Shown here: in pieces, positions 9,522 through 18,947 of the stretch
How positions within the stretch are numbered: position 1 is the stretch's first letter
How the letters are laid out: every line of letters starts with the position of its first letter
Program-made: the position numbers and the translations under genes
Assembly (NCBI RefSeq): GCF_028867965.1
Contig: NZ_JAPQNT010000003.1
Coordinates: forward strand, 186,001-250,000
DNA length: 64,000 nt
Reading direction: 5' to 3'
DNA from: Flavobacterium sp. SUN046
GTDB lineage: Bacteria > Bacteroidota > Bacteroidia > Flavobacteriales > Flavobacteriaceae
Notes under the pieces: model-generated
Databases searched by the model: none
Told to the model about the DNA's origin: nothing
What the model saw: only the letters and a program-made list of their open reading frames with translations

Positions 9522-9931
9522 ATTATTGGATTTTTTAAGGTTTTTTTAACTTATTTGAGCTGTTACAAAGATTGTCATTTTTTAATAGAAATGAAAGTCA
9601 AACTTATTCACAATCGGCTTTAGTTTTTAACAATGCGTAAGAATATAGCTACTTTCGCTATTTTGTATAACTATTTGTTTAACAATTGTTTACAATAGCT
9701 TAAAATTCAAAAAAACCCTAAAAATAAGGGATTTATAGTTTTTTGAAGTTTATTTTCGTAAGATTTTCGAAGTGATTTTTAGCGAAAAAAGTGAACAAAA
9801 AAACGCAATTTTCATGATGTGAAAATTGCGTTTTTTATAAATCTTAAAACAATATTTGTATTGATAATTTTAATCCGTTTTTGATGCTAAATTCGTAAAA
9901 ATTATTGCTCTAAAAGGATGTTTTTTAGCAA
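9522..9931. other. 410-bp intergenic region upstream of nrdB
   Basis: It contains no supportable gene. The right part holds the hairpin at 9798-9836, and the left part is the nrdB promoter region. I searched by eye for paired NrdR-type boxes and found none that I would defend. Confidence 0.6.
9798..9836 (-). terminator. Terminator downstream of the lysine-rich protein gene
   Basis: A perfect 11-bp stem CGCAATTTTCA / TGAAAATTGCG (9804-9814 and 9820-9830) with A-runs on one side and T-runs on the other. It lies about 95 nt after the stop of the minus-strand gene and could terminate in both directions. Confidence 0.7.
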
Positions 9932-10498
9932 TTAGTTGCTATCTCTATCAATATAAGTTTTGTTTCCGTTTTTGTTAATGTAGTATTTTCCACCTTTTGG
10001 TCCGGTAAATACTTTATGACCATTGTATTCTCCAGAAACTTTATCAGCAACTTTTGGAGCTTTTTCATTAGTTTCTTTTTCTACTTTTTTTGCTTTAGCC
10101 TCAGTTTTATTTGCAGTAGCTTTTACTTTTCCTTCAGCAGCTTTTGCTTTTCCAGTTGCAGCAGCTTTGGTTTCTTTTACTTTATCTTCTGTTGCTTTTG
10201 TAGTTTTATCTTTTGCATCTTTGAAACGTTTGTCAACAGTTCCATCTTTTTTCATTTTCGGAGCTTTTTCGGCTGCATCTTTAGGCGTTTTTACCTTTTT
10301 GTCTGCTTTTTTCGCCTCTTTATCAGCGTCTTTTTTAGCTTTAGCTTTTTCTTCTTTTAGCTTGTCAGCTTTTTCTTTTTTGTCTGCAACAGCTTTTTCG
10401 GTTTTTGCTTTTGCTTTAGATGCTTTTGCTTTCACATCTTGAGCGAAGAAAGTATTTGAAAATACAAATACCATACATAATACTAATAATTTTTTCAT
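9932..10498 (-). CDS. Secreted lysine/alanine-rich protein with a C-terminal PBCV-type basic adaptor motif
   Basis: From the ATG at 10498 the product has 188 residues. It starts with a signal peptide (MKKLLVLCMVFVFSNTFFAQ), then has about 130 residues of low-complexity Lys/Ala/Glu sequence (KAKASKAKAK, KADKLKEEKAKAKKDADK), likely helical and highly basic. It ends in a short folded-looking segment, VFTGPKGGKYYINKNG, resembling the PBCV-specific basic adaptor domain. The frame is open to 10558, but only the inner Met gives a proper signal peptide. Histone-H1-like composition on an exported protein suggests envelope or polyanion binding; this is inference. Exact role unknown. Confidence 0.8.
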   Translation of the reverse strand: MKKLLVLCMVFVFSNTFFAQDVKAKASKAKAKTEKAVADKKEKADKLKEEKAKAKKDADKEAKKADKKVKTPKDAAEKAPKMKKDGTVDKRFKDAKDKTTKATEDKVKETKAAATGKAKAAEGKVKATANKTEAKAKKVEKETNEKAPKVADKVSGEYNGHKVFTGPKGGKYYINKNGNKTYIDRDSN

Positions 10499-10599
10499 TT
10501 TGATTTCTAGTTTTTGATTATTAAAGATTAAAATTAATGATTTAATTCTAAACAACAATCATTCCAAGTCAAGAAGTTTAGTGTAGAACTTTAACTACT

Positions 10600-13500
10600 T
10601 TAAAAGAAGGCCCGCAATTGAACGTTTCCAGTATGAATTGTAGCACTTGTATCTGATTTTCGTCCTTGATAATTGATGTTAATATCTAAATATTGTGTCA
10701 AGTTTTTTTGCAATAGCAATCGCCAAGTGCTGTTTTTTCCAGCTTGAAGTCCTTCTAGCATTTGAAAAGCGACTGGAGAATTAGAGTTTCCATCAAACAC
10801 ATTGTTATAAAGTGAAAATTCTCCATTAACGGTAATTTTATTTTCACCTGAATAGATAAATGATAATCCGATGCGTTGTTGTTTTAAGGTTTCTTGCTGA
10901 TTAATAGTGTTTTCTTTGTTCTTAAATTCATAAAATAACGACAAGCTTTTATTATTTGAAAACAAATAAGAAACTTTCGGAAACAACGAATAACTGTTTA
11001 GTTCAAAGTTTCGTGAAGCATAATTATCAGAAATACTACTCGATTTTGTCATAGATGTGTCAAAATTGAACAACCAACTTTTTTGAAGCAAATGCGCATA
11101 TTGCAACTGATTGGAACTGGAAGTGTTTTCTTGTGAACCAATAGAAAGCAAACTTTTAACACGACTTTCCAAAAAAGTATAAGTTACCGAATGCTTTTGT
11201 TTTCCTCGATTGTAAAACAAACTGTTTCTAAAACTGGTATTCAATCCTAGCAAATTATCAGTACTTGTTGAAAACGGATTCAAATTGAAATTATCCGAAT
11301 TGCGTTGGATTTTTCTATCCAAAGAAAATGACGTTTGATTGTAAAAATAAGACAATAATTTCTTCACTCCTTTTTCATTAATCCATTTTGAAGGACTCAA
11401 TGTAACCGATTCAGAAAATTTATTTTGATGGGTTTTTATAAAAATTTGATTCGGAAGAAAAACACGAACATATTTTGCCAAATCCGAAAACGGAGCCACT
11501 TCAAATTCCTGCAATTGCTGAATTCCGTCACCGTTATAATCGTTCCACATGTAAACTCCTTGTCCGGGATTGACCTGCAAATAAGTGCATTCTTGTTGCG
11601 CAATCGTGCCTGAAGCTGTTTCGTAAGCCGTTGTAGTTTGAATTAATTGACCAAAAAAGTTGTCATTATATAGTAGTCTGGAATTTAACGAAGGTTCGGT
11701 TGGTTTCGTTGTATCTGTAAAAGTCAATCGGCGGTAATTGACAAATAATGATAAATTGGTTTTCTGATTCTGAATTAATTTTGACTTTATATAATAGGAG
11801 TTGGAAGAATTCACACGTTTTAAAAATCCCGATTGCAAACTATCATTATTTCGGTGAAAATATCCAACTTCTGTAAAAACTTTGGTACTATCACCGCGAC
11901 CAACAAATGCTCCAACTTCTGAAAAACGTTGACTCAAATTGGAAAATAAATTAGTCGTAACTAATTTTTCTTGGTTGTCTTCCAATCTAAAACTTGAACC
12001 AATCCAGTTTTTCTTAAAATGGTATTTTGCTCGGGTTTGATTTCGTAAAAAAGTAGTATTAGAAACTTCTCCAGAGCTTTTTAAATAACTACTATTTTGT
12101 TGAAATGTTAGATTTTTTGTTTTGTAATTTCCTTGAATAATGTGTCGTGTTCCCGAAAATGTATTTGAGAAATCGAGCTTTTCCAATTGGTATTTTGCAA
12201 ATCCATTTTCTTTAAAGTCAAAATTAACACCTGAAGTTAGCAAACTTTGTGTTCCAGAAACGGTAGTTAAATTCCAATCACGATTGAATTCTATAGTAAA
12301 TAATCGTTCAATGGTTTTAAAATTATTTTGAATTAATTGATAATTTGCAAATGCATCAACATTGAATTTTCCTGAAAATAAACGTTGTTTTCCATTGATT
12401 TTTGAAGCAATTCCTTTGTTATTTTTATCGTCTACAGTTGAAAATAAATTCAAATCGTTGTTGCTGATTCCGATTTCAAAATCTACAGAAGTCTTTTCAT
12501 TCGGATTGAATTTTCCCAAAACAGTGGCAATTTGAATTTTAGTTGGTGCAATCAATCGAATAATTGGCTCATAATTTCCTTGAGGAATTCCTGCAATTGG
12601 CGCGACATATTCATAGATTTTCCCAACCGTATTATTGCTTGCTAAATTGTAATTTCCGAGATTATTTCCGACTAAAGTAAATTTTACATTGTACAAAATA
12701 TCTGTGGAAACATTTGAATATTGATAGGCATCAACGCCACCAATAACCACTTTTTTATACAAGACTTTATTTTCAGAATACGTGTCTAAATAGGCTGACG
12801 GAGCATTCATTAAAGAAATATCATCACCAGCATTTTGAAGAATAGCAACTTGATCTGTAGATAAATTTTGTTGCAACGGTTGATTTTTAACATCACTTTC
12901 TGAATATAAAAAACCGCCTAAACTCCATTTTTCTTCCTGATGTGTAACACCGCCATAAGTTACAAAACGCGTATAACTTCGGTCGGAATATTGGTATTCA
13001 ATTGCAATTCGCATTTCGGAAGTAATCGGAAAAAGTGAAGTAAACTTAATCTCTCCGGCATTATAATCAATAACATAATCGTTGTTTTCGCCACGTTTTA
13101 GTAAAATTCCATTAACGAAAACTCGTTCAGAGCCCGAAATTACTAACACGTATAACTCGCCATTATTGCCACGAAGTTTGTATGGACCTTGATTTCCTTC
13201 TTGGCCAACAAAATTGCTTTTGGCGTATTGTCCGCGAACGACTGCGCCTGCAGCAAAGATTTCCGTTTTACTTTCTGGAGTTCCAAAGGTAAAATGAGTT
13301 GATAATCCTTGGACTTTTTTATTGAAGTTCAAAAACTGCGACTGTCGGTTTTCTAAAAATAAATCTCCGGCTCGAATGTTCCATTTATCTGAAAATAATT
13401 CGATAAAAATTTGATCAAATTCATCTAATTTCTGAGAATAACCGCCATTTTGCAACGGAATATTACTATCTTGAATGGAGGCTCGAAGCGAAATTTTATT

Positions 13501-14001
13501 GGAAATCTTACCAGTAATTTGCAAATCTAGATTGGAATTTACGGTCGAATTTTGATTGTTTCCAACTGTAATTCCGCGAGTAATACTGCCCGAAGTATTC
13601 AATCCGTCGAATGGTTTGAACGGTTTAATATTGTCTCTTTTTACGACATATAAATTTCCAGCTTCGTTTGGTACAACTCGCGCATCGTCATAAATTGTAT
13701 AGGTTTTGGTAAGAAATTCTGGAAATTTTAAATAACGAATGGTTAACGAATCTTGAGAAACATAATTGTTTTTAAATACCAACTTCGCTTTTTTGAAATC
13801 CATTTTGTAAAACGAAGTGTCAATTGGATTTCCTTGTTTGTCGAGAATTTTAAAAAATGATTGATTAATGCTAAGGTTATCAATTGCAATTGTGTCTTTG
13901 GAAAATGCAATTTTTTTGTTTTTGTATGGCGTTTCAATTTCCTGAGCAAAAACGCCCGAAAAACTCAATAACAACATCCATAAAAAACTATTTTTCAACA
14001 T
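10600..14001 (-). CDS. Large outer-membrane protein with SprA-like segment
   Basis: Starting at the ATG at 14001 (MLKNSFLWMLLLSFSGVFAQ signal peptide) the product has 1133 residues. The N-terminal 130 residues are strand-rich. Then SGSITRGITVGNNQNS and a segment NIPLQNGGYSQKLDEFDQ recall the repeated motif of SprA, the type IX secretion translocon barrel. The rest is alternating amphipathic strands ending in an aromatic tail (VQLRAFF), as expected for a beta-barrel. SprA itself is about twice as long, so this is a relative, not SprA. The upstream frame to 14091 overlaps the toxin gene and is rejected as coding. Possible roles are secretion or surface assembly, unproven. Confidence 0.75.
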   Translation of the reverse strand: MLKNSFLWMLLLSFSGVFAQEIETPYKNKKIAFSKDTIAIDNLSINQSFFKILDKQGNPIDTSFYKMDFKKAKLVFKNNYVSQDSLTIRYLKFPEFLTKTYTIYDDARVVPNEAGNLYVVKRDNIKPFKPFDGLNTSGSITRGITVGNNQNSTVNSNLDLQITGKISNKISLRASIQDSNIPLQNGGYSQKLDEFDQIFIELFSDKWNIRAGDLFLENRQSQFLNFNKKVQGLSTHFTFGTPESKTEIFAAGAVVRGQYAKSNFVGQEGNQGPYKLRGNNGELYVLVISGSERVFVNGILLKRGENNDYVIDYNAGEIKFTSLFPITSEMRIAIEYQYSDRSYTRFVTYGGVTHQEEKWSLGGFLYSESDVKNQPLQQNLSTDQVAILQNAGDDISLMNAPSAYLDTYSENKVLYKKVVIGGVDAYQYSNVSTDILYNVKFTLVGNNLGNYNLASNNTVGKIYEYVAPIAGIPQGNYEPIIRLIAPTKIQIATVLGKFNPNEKTSVDFEIGISNNDLNLFSTVDDKNNKGIASKINGKQRLFSGKFNVDAFANYQLIQNNFKTIERLFTIEFNRDWNLTTVSGTQSLLTSGVNFDFKENGFAKYQLEKLDFSNTFSGTRHIIQGNYKTKNLTFQQNSSYLKSSGEVSNTTFLRNQTRAKYHFKKNWIGSSFRLEDNQEKLVTTNLFSNLSQRFSEVGAFVGRGDSTKVFTEVGYFHRNNDSLQSGFLKRVNSSNSYYIKSKLIQNQKTNLSLFVNYRRLTFTDTTKPTEPSLNSRLLYNDNFFGQLIQTTTAYETASGTIAQQECTYLQVNPGQGVYMWNDYNGDGIQQLQEFEVAPFSDLAKYVRVFLPNQIFIKTHQNKFSESVTLSPSKWINEKGVKKLLSYFYNQTSFSLDRKIQRNSDNFNLNPFSTSTDNLLGLNTSFRNSLFYNRGKQKHSVTYTFLESRVKSLLSIGSQENTSSSNQLQYAHLLQKSWLFNFDTSMTKSSSISDNYASRNFELNSYSLFPKVSYLFSNNKSLSLFYEFKNKENTINQQETLKQQRIGLSFIYSGENKITVNGEFSLYNNVFDGNSNSPVAFQMLEGLQAGKNSTWRLLLQKNLTQYLDININYQGRKSDTSATIHTGNVQLRAFF

Positions 14002-14066
14002 AAATAAGATAACGCTTGAATAGTCAAAAGTAGTATTTATAAATGGGAAATAGTATGAAAATAATT

Positions 14067-14360
14067 TTATAGATTTATTCTTTTTGACCAATTTTTAGGT
14101 GAACGTGAAGTATGAAAAACACCAATTACAGTTATATTATTTTTCGATTCGAGATAATGAATTCCGTAAGGAAATCTGTGAATAAATAATACTTTTACGT
14201 TTTTATATTTTTTCTGGAATGCTTTTGGATTTCTTATTATCTCTTCTACTCCAGCTTCTAAACACAATTCAAAATCAAATGATAATCCAATTCTTTGATC
14301 TTCATACCAAAGTACAATTTCCTCAATATCAAGAAGAGATTCCTTGGTAAATTCAATCAT
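14067..14360 (-). CDS. ParE/RelE-family toxin
   Basis: A 97-residue protein of the RelE/ParE fold: an N-terminal helix pair (FTKESLLDIEEIVLWYEDQ), then strands KVLFIHRFPYGIHYLE and ITVIGVFHTSRSPKNW. The HRFPYGIHY and FHTSRSP motifs are typical of ParE-type toxins, which act on gyrase, while RelE types cleave mRNA; which applies here cannot be decided. The start overlaps the antitoxin stop by 4 nt, the usual coupling in type II modules. Confidence 0.88.
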   Translation of the reverse strand: MIEFTKESLLDIEEIVLWYEDQRIGLSFDFELCLEAGVEEIIRNPKAFQKKYKNVKVLFIHRFPYGIHYLESKNNITVIGVFHTSRSPKNWSKRINL

Positions 14361-14566
14361 TTTCTTAAGTTTTTCAAATGATTTTTAACCTCTTCCCAAG
14401 AGAATAATTCTGATTTACCTTCTTCGAGATTTTTAAGACGAATGTCTAATTCCATTTTTAATTCATCTGAAATTTCAATATCTTTTTTGGAAACACTATC
14501 CCATAATTGTTCAGCCAAAATAATTTTTTCAGCAGTACTATATTTTGTTAAATTTTTTATTTCCAT
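14357..14566 (-). CDS. Antitoxin component of a type II toxin-antitoxin module
   Basis: A 69-residue helical acidic protein with the pattern STAEKIILAEQLWDSV near its N-terminus and a charged tail, matching the small 'addiction module component' antitoxins paired with ParE/RelE toxins. It precedes the toxin with a 4-nt overlap. It starts 32 nt after the aspartokinase stop, so it may share that transcript or use its own promoter. No clear operator palindrome is visible in the 32-nt gap. Confidence 0.85.
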   Translation of the reverse strand: MEIKNLTKYSTAEKIILAEQLWDSVSKKDIEISDELKMELDIRLKNLEEGKSELFSWEEVKNHLKNLRK

Positions 14567-14598
14567 GATTTTTTTATAAAGTTAAATAAAACTTTTAA

Positions 14599-15852
14599 TT
14601 ATTCCTTAGTAACCACTTGCATAGTTTCTCTAGAAATTTGTTTTAACAAAACCACTTTATCTTTTTCAACCATTTCGGCAGCTTCTTTAGAAAAATGTCT
14701 TATAGTATAAAGCGATACATTTTCATTGTAAGAAACCTTGAATTTCTTGGAAAGAATGGTTTTCAATTCGTTGAAATTTCCAAATTTATCTTCAATACAA
14801 ATCGAAAAACTAATTGCCGTGTTTTGAATCAAACTCACTTTGATTTTGAATTTGTGCAGCAAAGCAAATATCTCGCTGATGTTTTCTTCCATGATAAAAG
14901 AGAAATCAATAGACGAAAGCGACAATAATAATTGGTTTTTCTTGATGATAAAACAAGACGTTTTTGGTTCTAAATCGGCACCTTTAGAAACCGAAGTTCC
15001 AGGCAAAAGTGGATTTATAAATGATTTTACATACAACGGGATTTCCTTTTTTTGTAACGGTTGTAAGGTTTTTGGATGAATTACTGTCGCACCATAAAAT
15101 GCTAATTCAATTGCTTCACGATACGAAATTTGATTCAGTAAAATGGCATTTTCAAAATATCTTGGATCGGCATTCATAACTCCAGGAACATCTTTCCAAA
15201 TGGTTACACTTTCTGCACTTAGGCAATAAGCAAAAATTGCAGCGGTATAATCGGAACCTTCACGACCTAAAGTTGTTGTGAAATTATTCTCGTCAGAACC
15301 TAAAAATCCTTGTGTGATGTTTAAGGTTTTTTTCTTAATGCCTTTTGAAATCAGCTTTTGAGTTTGTTCCCAATCAACATTGGCATCACGATAAGTTGCA
15401 TCGGTTTTGATTAAATTTCTAACGTCAATCCAGTTGTTTTTTATTCCTTTTTCGTTGAAATAATGACTGACAATTGTGGTGGAAACAATTTCACCAAAAC
15501 TAATAACTTGATCGTAAACAAAGTTATAATTAGGCGATTTATTGCTTCTTAAAAAATATTCTAAATCGGCAAAATGGCTGTTTACGGTAAAGAAAACATC
15601 GTGTTCTTCATCGTCGAATAATTCTAATAAAATTTGATTGTGGTATTTTCGAACTTCTTGTAACGAAGAATGAAACTCGTTTGATTTCTCAAAATAATTT
15701 TTGATTACGTTTTCCAAAGCATTGGTCGTTTTTCCCATTGCGGAGATTACAATTAGCACATCTTCATGGCCTACTTTTTGAAGTACATCAACTACATTTT
15801 TCACACCATCGGCATCTTTTACTGATGCACCACCAAATTTGAATATTCTCAT
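14599..15852 (-). CDS. lysC: Aspartate kinase, monofunctional
   Basis: A 417-residue enzyme for the first step of Lys/Thr/Met synthesis, aspartate to aspartyl-4-phosphate. The N-terminal amino-acid-kinase domain opens KFGGASVKDADGV. It also has SFGEIVST, the TLGREGSDYTAA nucleotide/substrate motif near residue 195 and VTIWKDVPGVMNADP near 215-230. The C-terminal third (from about 300) carries ACT-type regulatory sequence, so feedback inhibition by an end product is likely but the effector is unknown. It lies 35 nt after an SSAT-like acetyltransferase on the same strand. Confidence 0.93.
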   Translation of the reverse strand: MRIFKFGGASVKDADGVKNVVDVLQKVGHEDVLIVISAMGKTTNALENVIKNYFEKSNEFHSSLQEVRKYHNQILLELFDDEEHDVFFTVNSHFADLEYFLRSNKSPNYNFVYDQVISFGEIVSTTIVSHYFNEKGIKNNWIDVRNLIKTDATYRDANVDWEQTQKLISKGIKKKTLNITQGFLGSDENNFTTTLGREGSDYTAAIFAYCLSAESVTIWKDVPGVMNADPRYFENAILLNQISYREAIELAFYGATVIHPKTLQPLQKKEIPLYVKSFINPLLPGTSVSKGADLEPKTSCFIIKKNQLLLSLSSIDFSFIMEENISEIFALLHKFKIKVSLIQNTAISFSICIEDKFGNFNELKTILSKKFKVSYNENVSLYTIRHFSKEAAEMVEKDKVVLLKQISRETMQVVTKE

Positions 15853-15887
15853 TTTAGTATTCAGACTTTAGAATTAAAATTTATTAT

Positions 15888-16358
15888 TTATTTCTTTAGA
15901 AATTCATTTATTCCATTTTCATCCATTTGCGCAACTAACCAATCATCTAGAACTCTTGCGCCACTTTTTTTGTAAAAATTAATTGCTGGCGTATTCCAAT
16001 CGAGAACATTCCACTCAATTCTACGAACCTTATCGCGTTTTCCTTGACGAATGATTTCGCTATACAATGCAAATCCTGCTCCGGTGCCACGTTTGTCTTC
16101 TTTTACAATTAAATCTTCTAAGTGAATTGTTTTGCCTTTCCAAGTAGAATATCTATAATAATAAAGTGCAATTCCTATGATTTCACTGTTTACTTCGGCT
16201 ACAAATGTATGAAACAAAGGGTTTTCTGCAAAGCCATCACGAATTAAATCATCAACGGTTACTACAACGGCTTCAGGTTCTTTTTCGAAAATTGCTAATT
16301 CTTTTATTAAATCCAAAACAGCAGGCATGTCGTTTGGAGTTCCTTTTCTGATAATCAT
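15888..16358 (-). CDS. GNAT acetyltransferase resembling diamine N-acetyltransferase (SSAT-like)
   Basis: A 156-residue GNAT protein. HLEDLIVKEDKRGTGAGFAL contains motif A (RGTGAG), and the C-terminal WNTPAINFYKKSGARVLDDW matches the pattern in spermidine/spermine and thialysine acetyltransferases. Family knowledge suggests a small polyamine or diamine acceptor, though this is not shown here. It is upstream of aspartokinase on the same strand, with a 35-nt gap. Confidence 0.87.
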   Translation of the reverse strand: MIIRKGTPNDMPAVLDLIKELAIFEKEPEAVVVTVDDLIRDGFAENPLFHTFVAEVNSEIIGIALYYYRYSTWKGKTIHLEDLIVKEDKRGTGAGFALYSEIIRQGKRDKVRRIEWNVLDWNTPAINFYKKSGARVLDDWLVAQMDENGINEFLKK

Positions 16359-16413
16359 ATTTTGAAATTAAGTTTCAAAAATACAAATTGCTTAGCCAAT
16401 TCCCAAAAATAAA

Positions 16414-16451
16414 AATTCCAAATTCCAACTGCAACATTGGAATTTGGAATT
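16414..16451 (-). terminator. Terminator of the M48 peptidase gene
   Basis: Perfect 15-bp arms AATTCCAAATTCCAA and TTGGAATTTGGAATT enclose an 8-nt loop, 24 nt after the stop, with T-rich sequence (ttttattttt) following on the minus strand. The AATTCCAA unit is itself duplicated in each arm. Confidence 0.75.
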
Positions 16452-16474
16452 CTATAAATTGAAGTTTATAAAAT

Positions 16475-17332
16475 CTATTTTTTCTTTTTAGTTGTTTTTT
16501 TAACTGGCGTTTTTACCGTTGTAGCCTTATTATTAATTGGTTTTTGAATGTAAGCTTTATATAAATTATCAGCGGTTGCTCTTGCTTTTGCTGTTTCTGC
16601 CCTTTCTTTAGGATCTGGATGCGAACTCATCATTTGAGTTAAAAAATTAGATTCTGCTCCGCCACTCATGTTTGCTAAAATAGTGAAAGCCGATTCTACT
16701 GCATTAACATCATATTTATTTCGTTTCATGAATTCATACGAATATTTATCTGCTTCTGATTCTTGTTTTCTGCTATAATGACTGTCAACAATTGCGCTTC
16801 CAATTTGTCCTAATTGACTATCAGTTGCTTTTGCAATTGTTGTTGATTGTGAAGCTAAACCATCCATGACAAATGCTTTTCTATAAGCAGCTTTCATAGC
16901 ATCTTTAGAATCTTGATTCACTACGTGACCAATTTCATGACCAATAACGGCTAGTAATTGATTGTCGTCCATAATGTCCATTAAACCCGAAAATACGCGA
17001 ACGCTTCCGTCTGCGGTTGCAAATGCGTTCACATCTTTAGTTAAATACACTTTATAATTTAATGATAATCCCGCTTCGTTGGCGTGTTTACCAAAAATTC
17101 TATTTAAACGTAAAGTATATCCGTCTTTTGGTCCAGCTACAATATTGGTAGAATCCATTTTTCTTACGGCTTCTTTTGAAAGTTTTGCTGCATCTTCATT
17201 ACTAAAAGTAAAACTTGCTACACCATTTTGTAAAGCACCTAGAGCTCTATCGCCTAAACTAATTTGAGCGTTTGCTTTGAAAAAGCTAAAAATTGCTAAA
17301 AATGTTATTGTAAAAATTGCTTTTGTTTTCAT
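16475..17332 (-). CDS. Exported M48-family zinc metallopeptidase
   Basis: A 285-residue protein with an N-terminal signal peptide ending ANAQ, then a peptidase M48 domain. The zinc motif is HEIGH at residues 132-136, followed by ESEAD at 189-193, which supplies the third ligand. The C-terminus is Lys/Thr-rich (VKTPVKKTTKKKK). It lacks the membrane helices of HtpX and resembles periplasmic M48 peptidases such as LoiP/BepA-type quality-control enzymes, without BepA's TPR part. It is transcribed away from fbp. A role in envelope protein turnover is inferred. Confidence 0.9.
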   Translation of the reverse strand: MKTKAIFTITFLAIFSFFKANAQISLGDRALGALQNGVASFTFSNEDAAKLSKEAVRKMDSTNIVAGPKDGYTLRLNRIFGKHANEAGLSLNYKVYLTKDVNAFATADGSVRVFSGLMDIMDDNQLLAVIGHEIGHVVNQDSKDAMKAAYRKAFVMDGLASQSTTIAKATDSQLGQIGSAIVDSHYSRKQESEADKYSYEFMKRNKYDVNAVESAFTILANMSGGAESNFLTQMMSSHPDPKERAETAKARATADNLYKAYIQKPINNKATTVKTPVKKTTKKKK

Positions 17333-17467
17333 GTTTTTTATTTGATAAAATGAACTACAAAGATAAAATAAGTTTGGTAAAAAAAAGTAGAATAAATAGT
17401 ACGTAAATTCAATTCGATTTTAATAAAAAAAACGATATTTGCAAAATCAACTACAACGATTTCGTAA

Positions 17468-18478
17468 ATGGAAACACGCAACACTACATTAGGAGAATTT
17501 ATCATTGAAAACCAAAATGCTTTTCAGTATTCTTCAGGAGAATTATCACGAATTATCAATTCAATTAGGCTCGCAGCCAAAGTTGTAAATTACAAAGTAA
17601 ATAAAGCTGGATTGGTCGATATTGTTGGCGCTGCTGGCGAACAAAATATTCAGGGTGAAGACCAGCAAAAATTAGATGTATATGCCAATGAAGTTTTTAT
17701 TCAAACGCTTATTAATCGTGAAATTGTTTGCGGAATTGCGTCTGAAGAAAACGATGATTTTATTACTGTTGCCGGAAGCGATAAAAGTCATAATAATAAA
17801 TATGTAGTTTTGATGGATCCATTGGACGGCTCTTCTAATATTGATGTTAATGTTTCGGTTGGAACTATTTTTTCAGTTTATAGACGTGTCACACCCATAG
17901 GAACTCCAGTTACATTAGAAGATTTTTTGCAGCCAGGAATTAATCAGGTTGCTGCCGGATATGTTATTTACGGAACTTCAACTATGTTGGTTTATACTAC
18001 TGGTTATGGCGTGAACGGATTTACTTTGAATCCTGCAATTGGTACATTTTATCATTCGCATCCTAATATGAAGTTTCCAAAAGATGGAATAATTTACTCT
18101 ATTAATGAAGGAAACTATGTTCATTTTCCGCAAGGAGTAAAAAATTATTTAAAATATTGTCAGCTTGAAGAAGGCGATAGACCCTATACATCTCGTTATA
18201 TTGGAAGTTTGGTTTCTGATATTCATAGAAACATGATTAAAGGCGGAATTTATATTTATCCAACAAGTACTAGAGCGCCAAAAGGAAAGTTACGTTTGTT
18301 ATATGAATGCAACCCAATGGCTTTTATTGCTGAACAAGCCGGCGGAAAAGCATCAGATGGATTTAATAGGATACTAGAAATTCAACCTACAGAACTGCAC
18401 CAACGCGTTCCGTTCTTTTGCGGAAGCTACAATATGGTTGAAAAAGCAGAAGAGTTTATGAAAACATCTAATTTGTAG
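17468..18478 (+). CDS. fbp: Fructose-1,6-bisphosphatase, class I
   Basis: A 336-residue gluconeogenic enzyme that converts fructose-1,6-bisphosphate to fructose-6-phosphate. The metal/phosphate signature [20 protein letters not shown] lies near residues 117-136. GIASEEND supplies the other metal-binding acidic residues, and [14 protein letters not shown] and the [18 protein letters not shown] block form the sugar-binding end. No fusion or truncation is seen. It diverges from the M48 gene across 135 bp. No terminator is visible after it, so some read-through into the GTPase cluster is possible. Confidence 0.96.
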   Translation: METRNTTLGEFIIENQNAFQYSSGELSRIINSIRLAAKVVNYKVNKAGLVDIVGAAGEQNIQGEDQQKLDVYANEVFIQTLINREIVCGIASEENDDFITVAGSDKSHNNKYVVLMDPLDGSSNIDVNVSVGTIFSVYRRVTPIGTPVTLEDFLQPGINQVAAGYVIYGTSTMLVYTTGYGVNGFTLNPAIGTFYHSHPNMKFPKDGIIYSINEGNYVHFPQGVKNYLKYCQLEEGDRPYTSRYIGSLVSDIHRNMIKGGIYIYPTSTRAPKGKLRLLYECNPMAFIAEQAGGKASDGFNRILEIQPTELHQRVPFFCGSYNMVEKAEEFMKTSNL

Positions 18479-18537
18479 AAGAAATTCTACAAACAACACA
18501 AACATATAAAAAGTATAGTTATTGAAAGAAAAAATGT

Positions 18538-18545
18538 TAAATTTG
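18538..18545 (+). promoter_or_regulatory. Candidate -7 box for the GTPase/roadblock/kinase cluster
   Basis: TAAATTTG matches the TAnnTTTG consensus and sits 33 nt before the first ATG of the cluster. The best TTG upstream (18522-18524) is only 13 nt away, closer than usual, so the promoter is uncertain. Confidence 0.4.
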
Positions 18546-18577
18546 CTTACATTTTTAAAAATACACACTTCATTTAT

Positions 18578-18937
18578 ATGTCTAAAAATCAACCTAAAGA
18601 AAACGAAGCAGTAATAAATCCAAATGAATCTGCTCAAAGATTAGAAGCAATCAAAAACTTGATTTTTGGTGAAAATATTCAACAAATTGATCAAGAGTTT
18701 CAATCGATTAAAAATCATATAGAAAAAAGAAAAGAGGAATTAGAAGATTTTATTGCAGAAACTCGTAAAGAATTAAATGCAACTATTGACAATTTAGCCA
18801 CCGATTTAAACATTAGAATTACTGATTTAGAAAACAGTATGAATGATAAAACCGACGAGTTAAATCATAAAAAAGTAGATAGAAATTTGCTTGGAACTCT
18901 ACTTGTTTCAATGGGTGAAAAGATAATGAAGGACTAA
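18578..18937 (+). CDS. Coiled-coil protein, first gene of the small-GTPase cluster
   Basis: A 119-residue soluble protein, almost entirely charged helix from about residue 15 to 90, with a heptad-like pattern (IDQEFQSIKNHIEKRKEELEDF, ETRKELNATIDNLATDL). It ends in a conserved-looking hydrophobic tail (NLLGTLLVSMGEKIMKD). No catalytic motif is visible. It is 10 nt upstream of the roadblock-like gene in the same direction, so it probably acts with the GTPase, perhaps as a scaffold. That role is inferred from position only. Confidence 0.75.
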   Translation: MSKNQPKENEAVINPNESAQRLEAIKNLIFGENIQQIDQEFQSIKNHIEKRKEELEDFIAETRKELNATIDNLATDLNIRITDLENSMNDKTDELNHKKVDRNLLGTLLVSMGEKIMKD

Positions 18938-18947
18938 TTCATTTTCT

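Noticed and set aside
10016-10442. Two overlapping plus-strand ORFs of 114 and 139 aa rich in Phe/Ser/Ala
   Set aside because: Antisense shadows of the Lys/Ala-rich gene; composition is the complement of AAA/GCA codons.
14002-14091. 30-residue upstream extension of the SprA-like protein
   Set aside because: It overlaps the toxin gene and would bury the clear signal peptide that starts at the inner Met.
14067-14566. Toxin-antitoxin pair as part of a larger mobile island
   Set aside because: Neighbours are ordinary chromosomal genes, with no integrase, transposase or repeats framing the pair.
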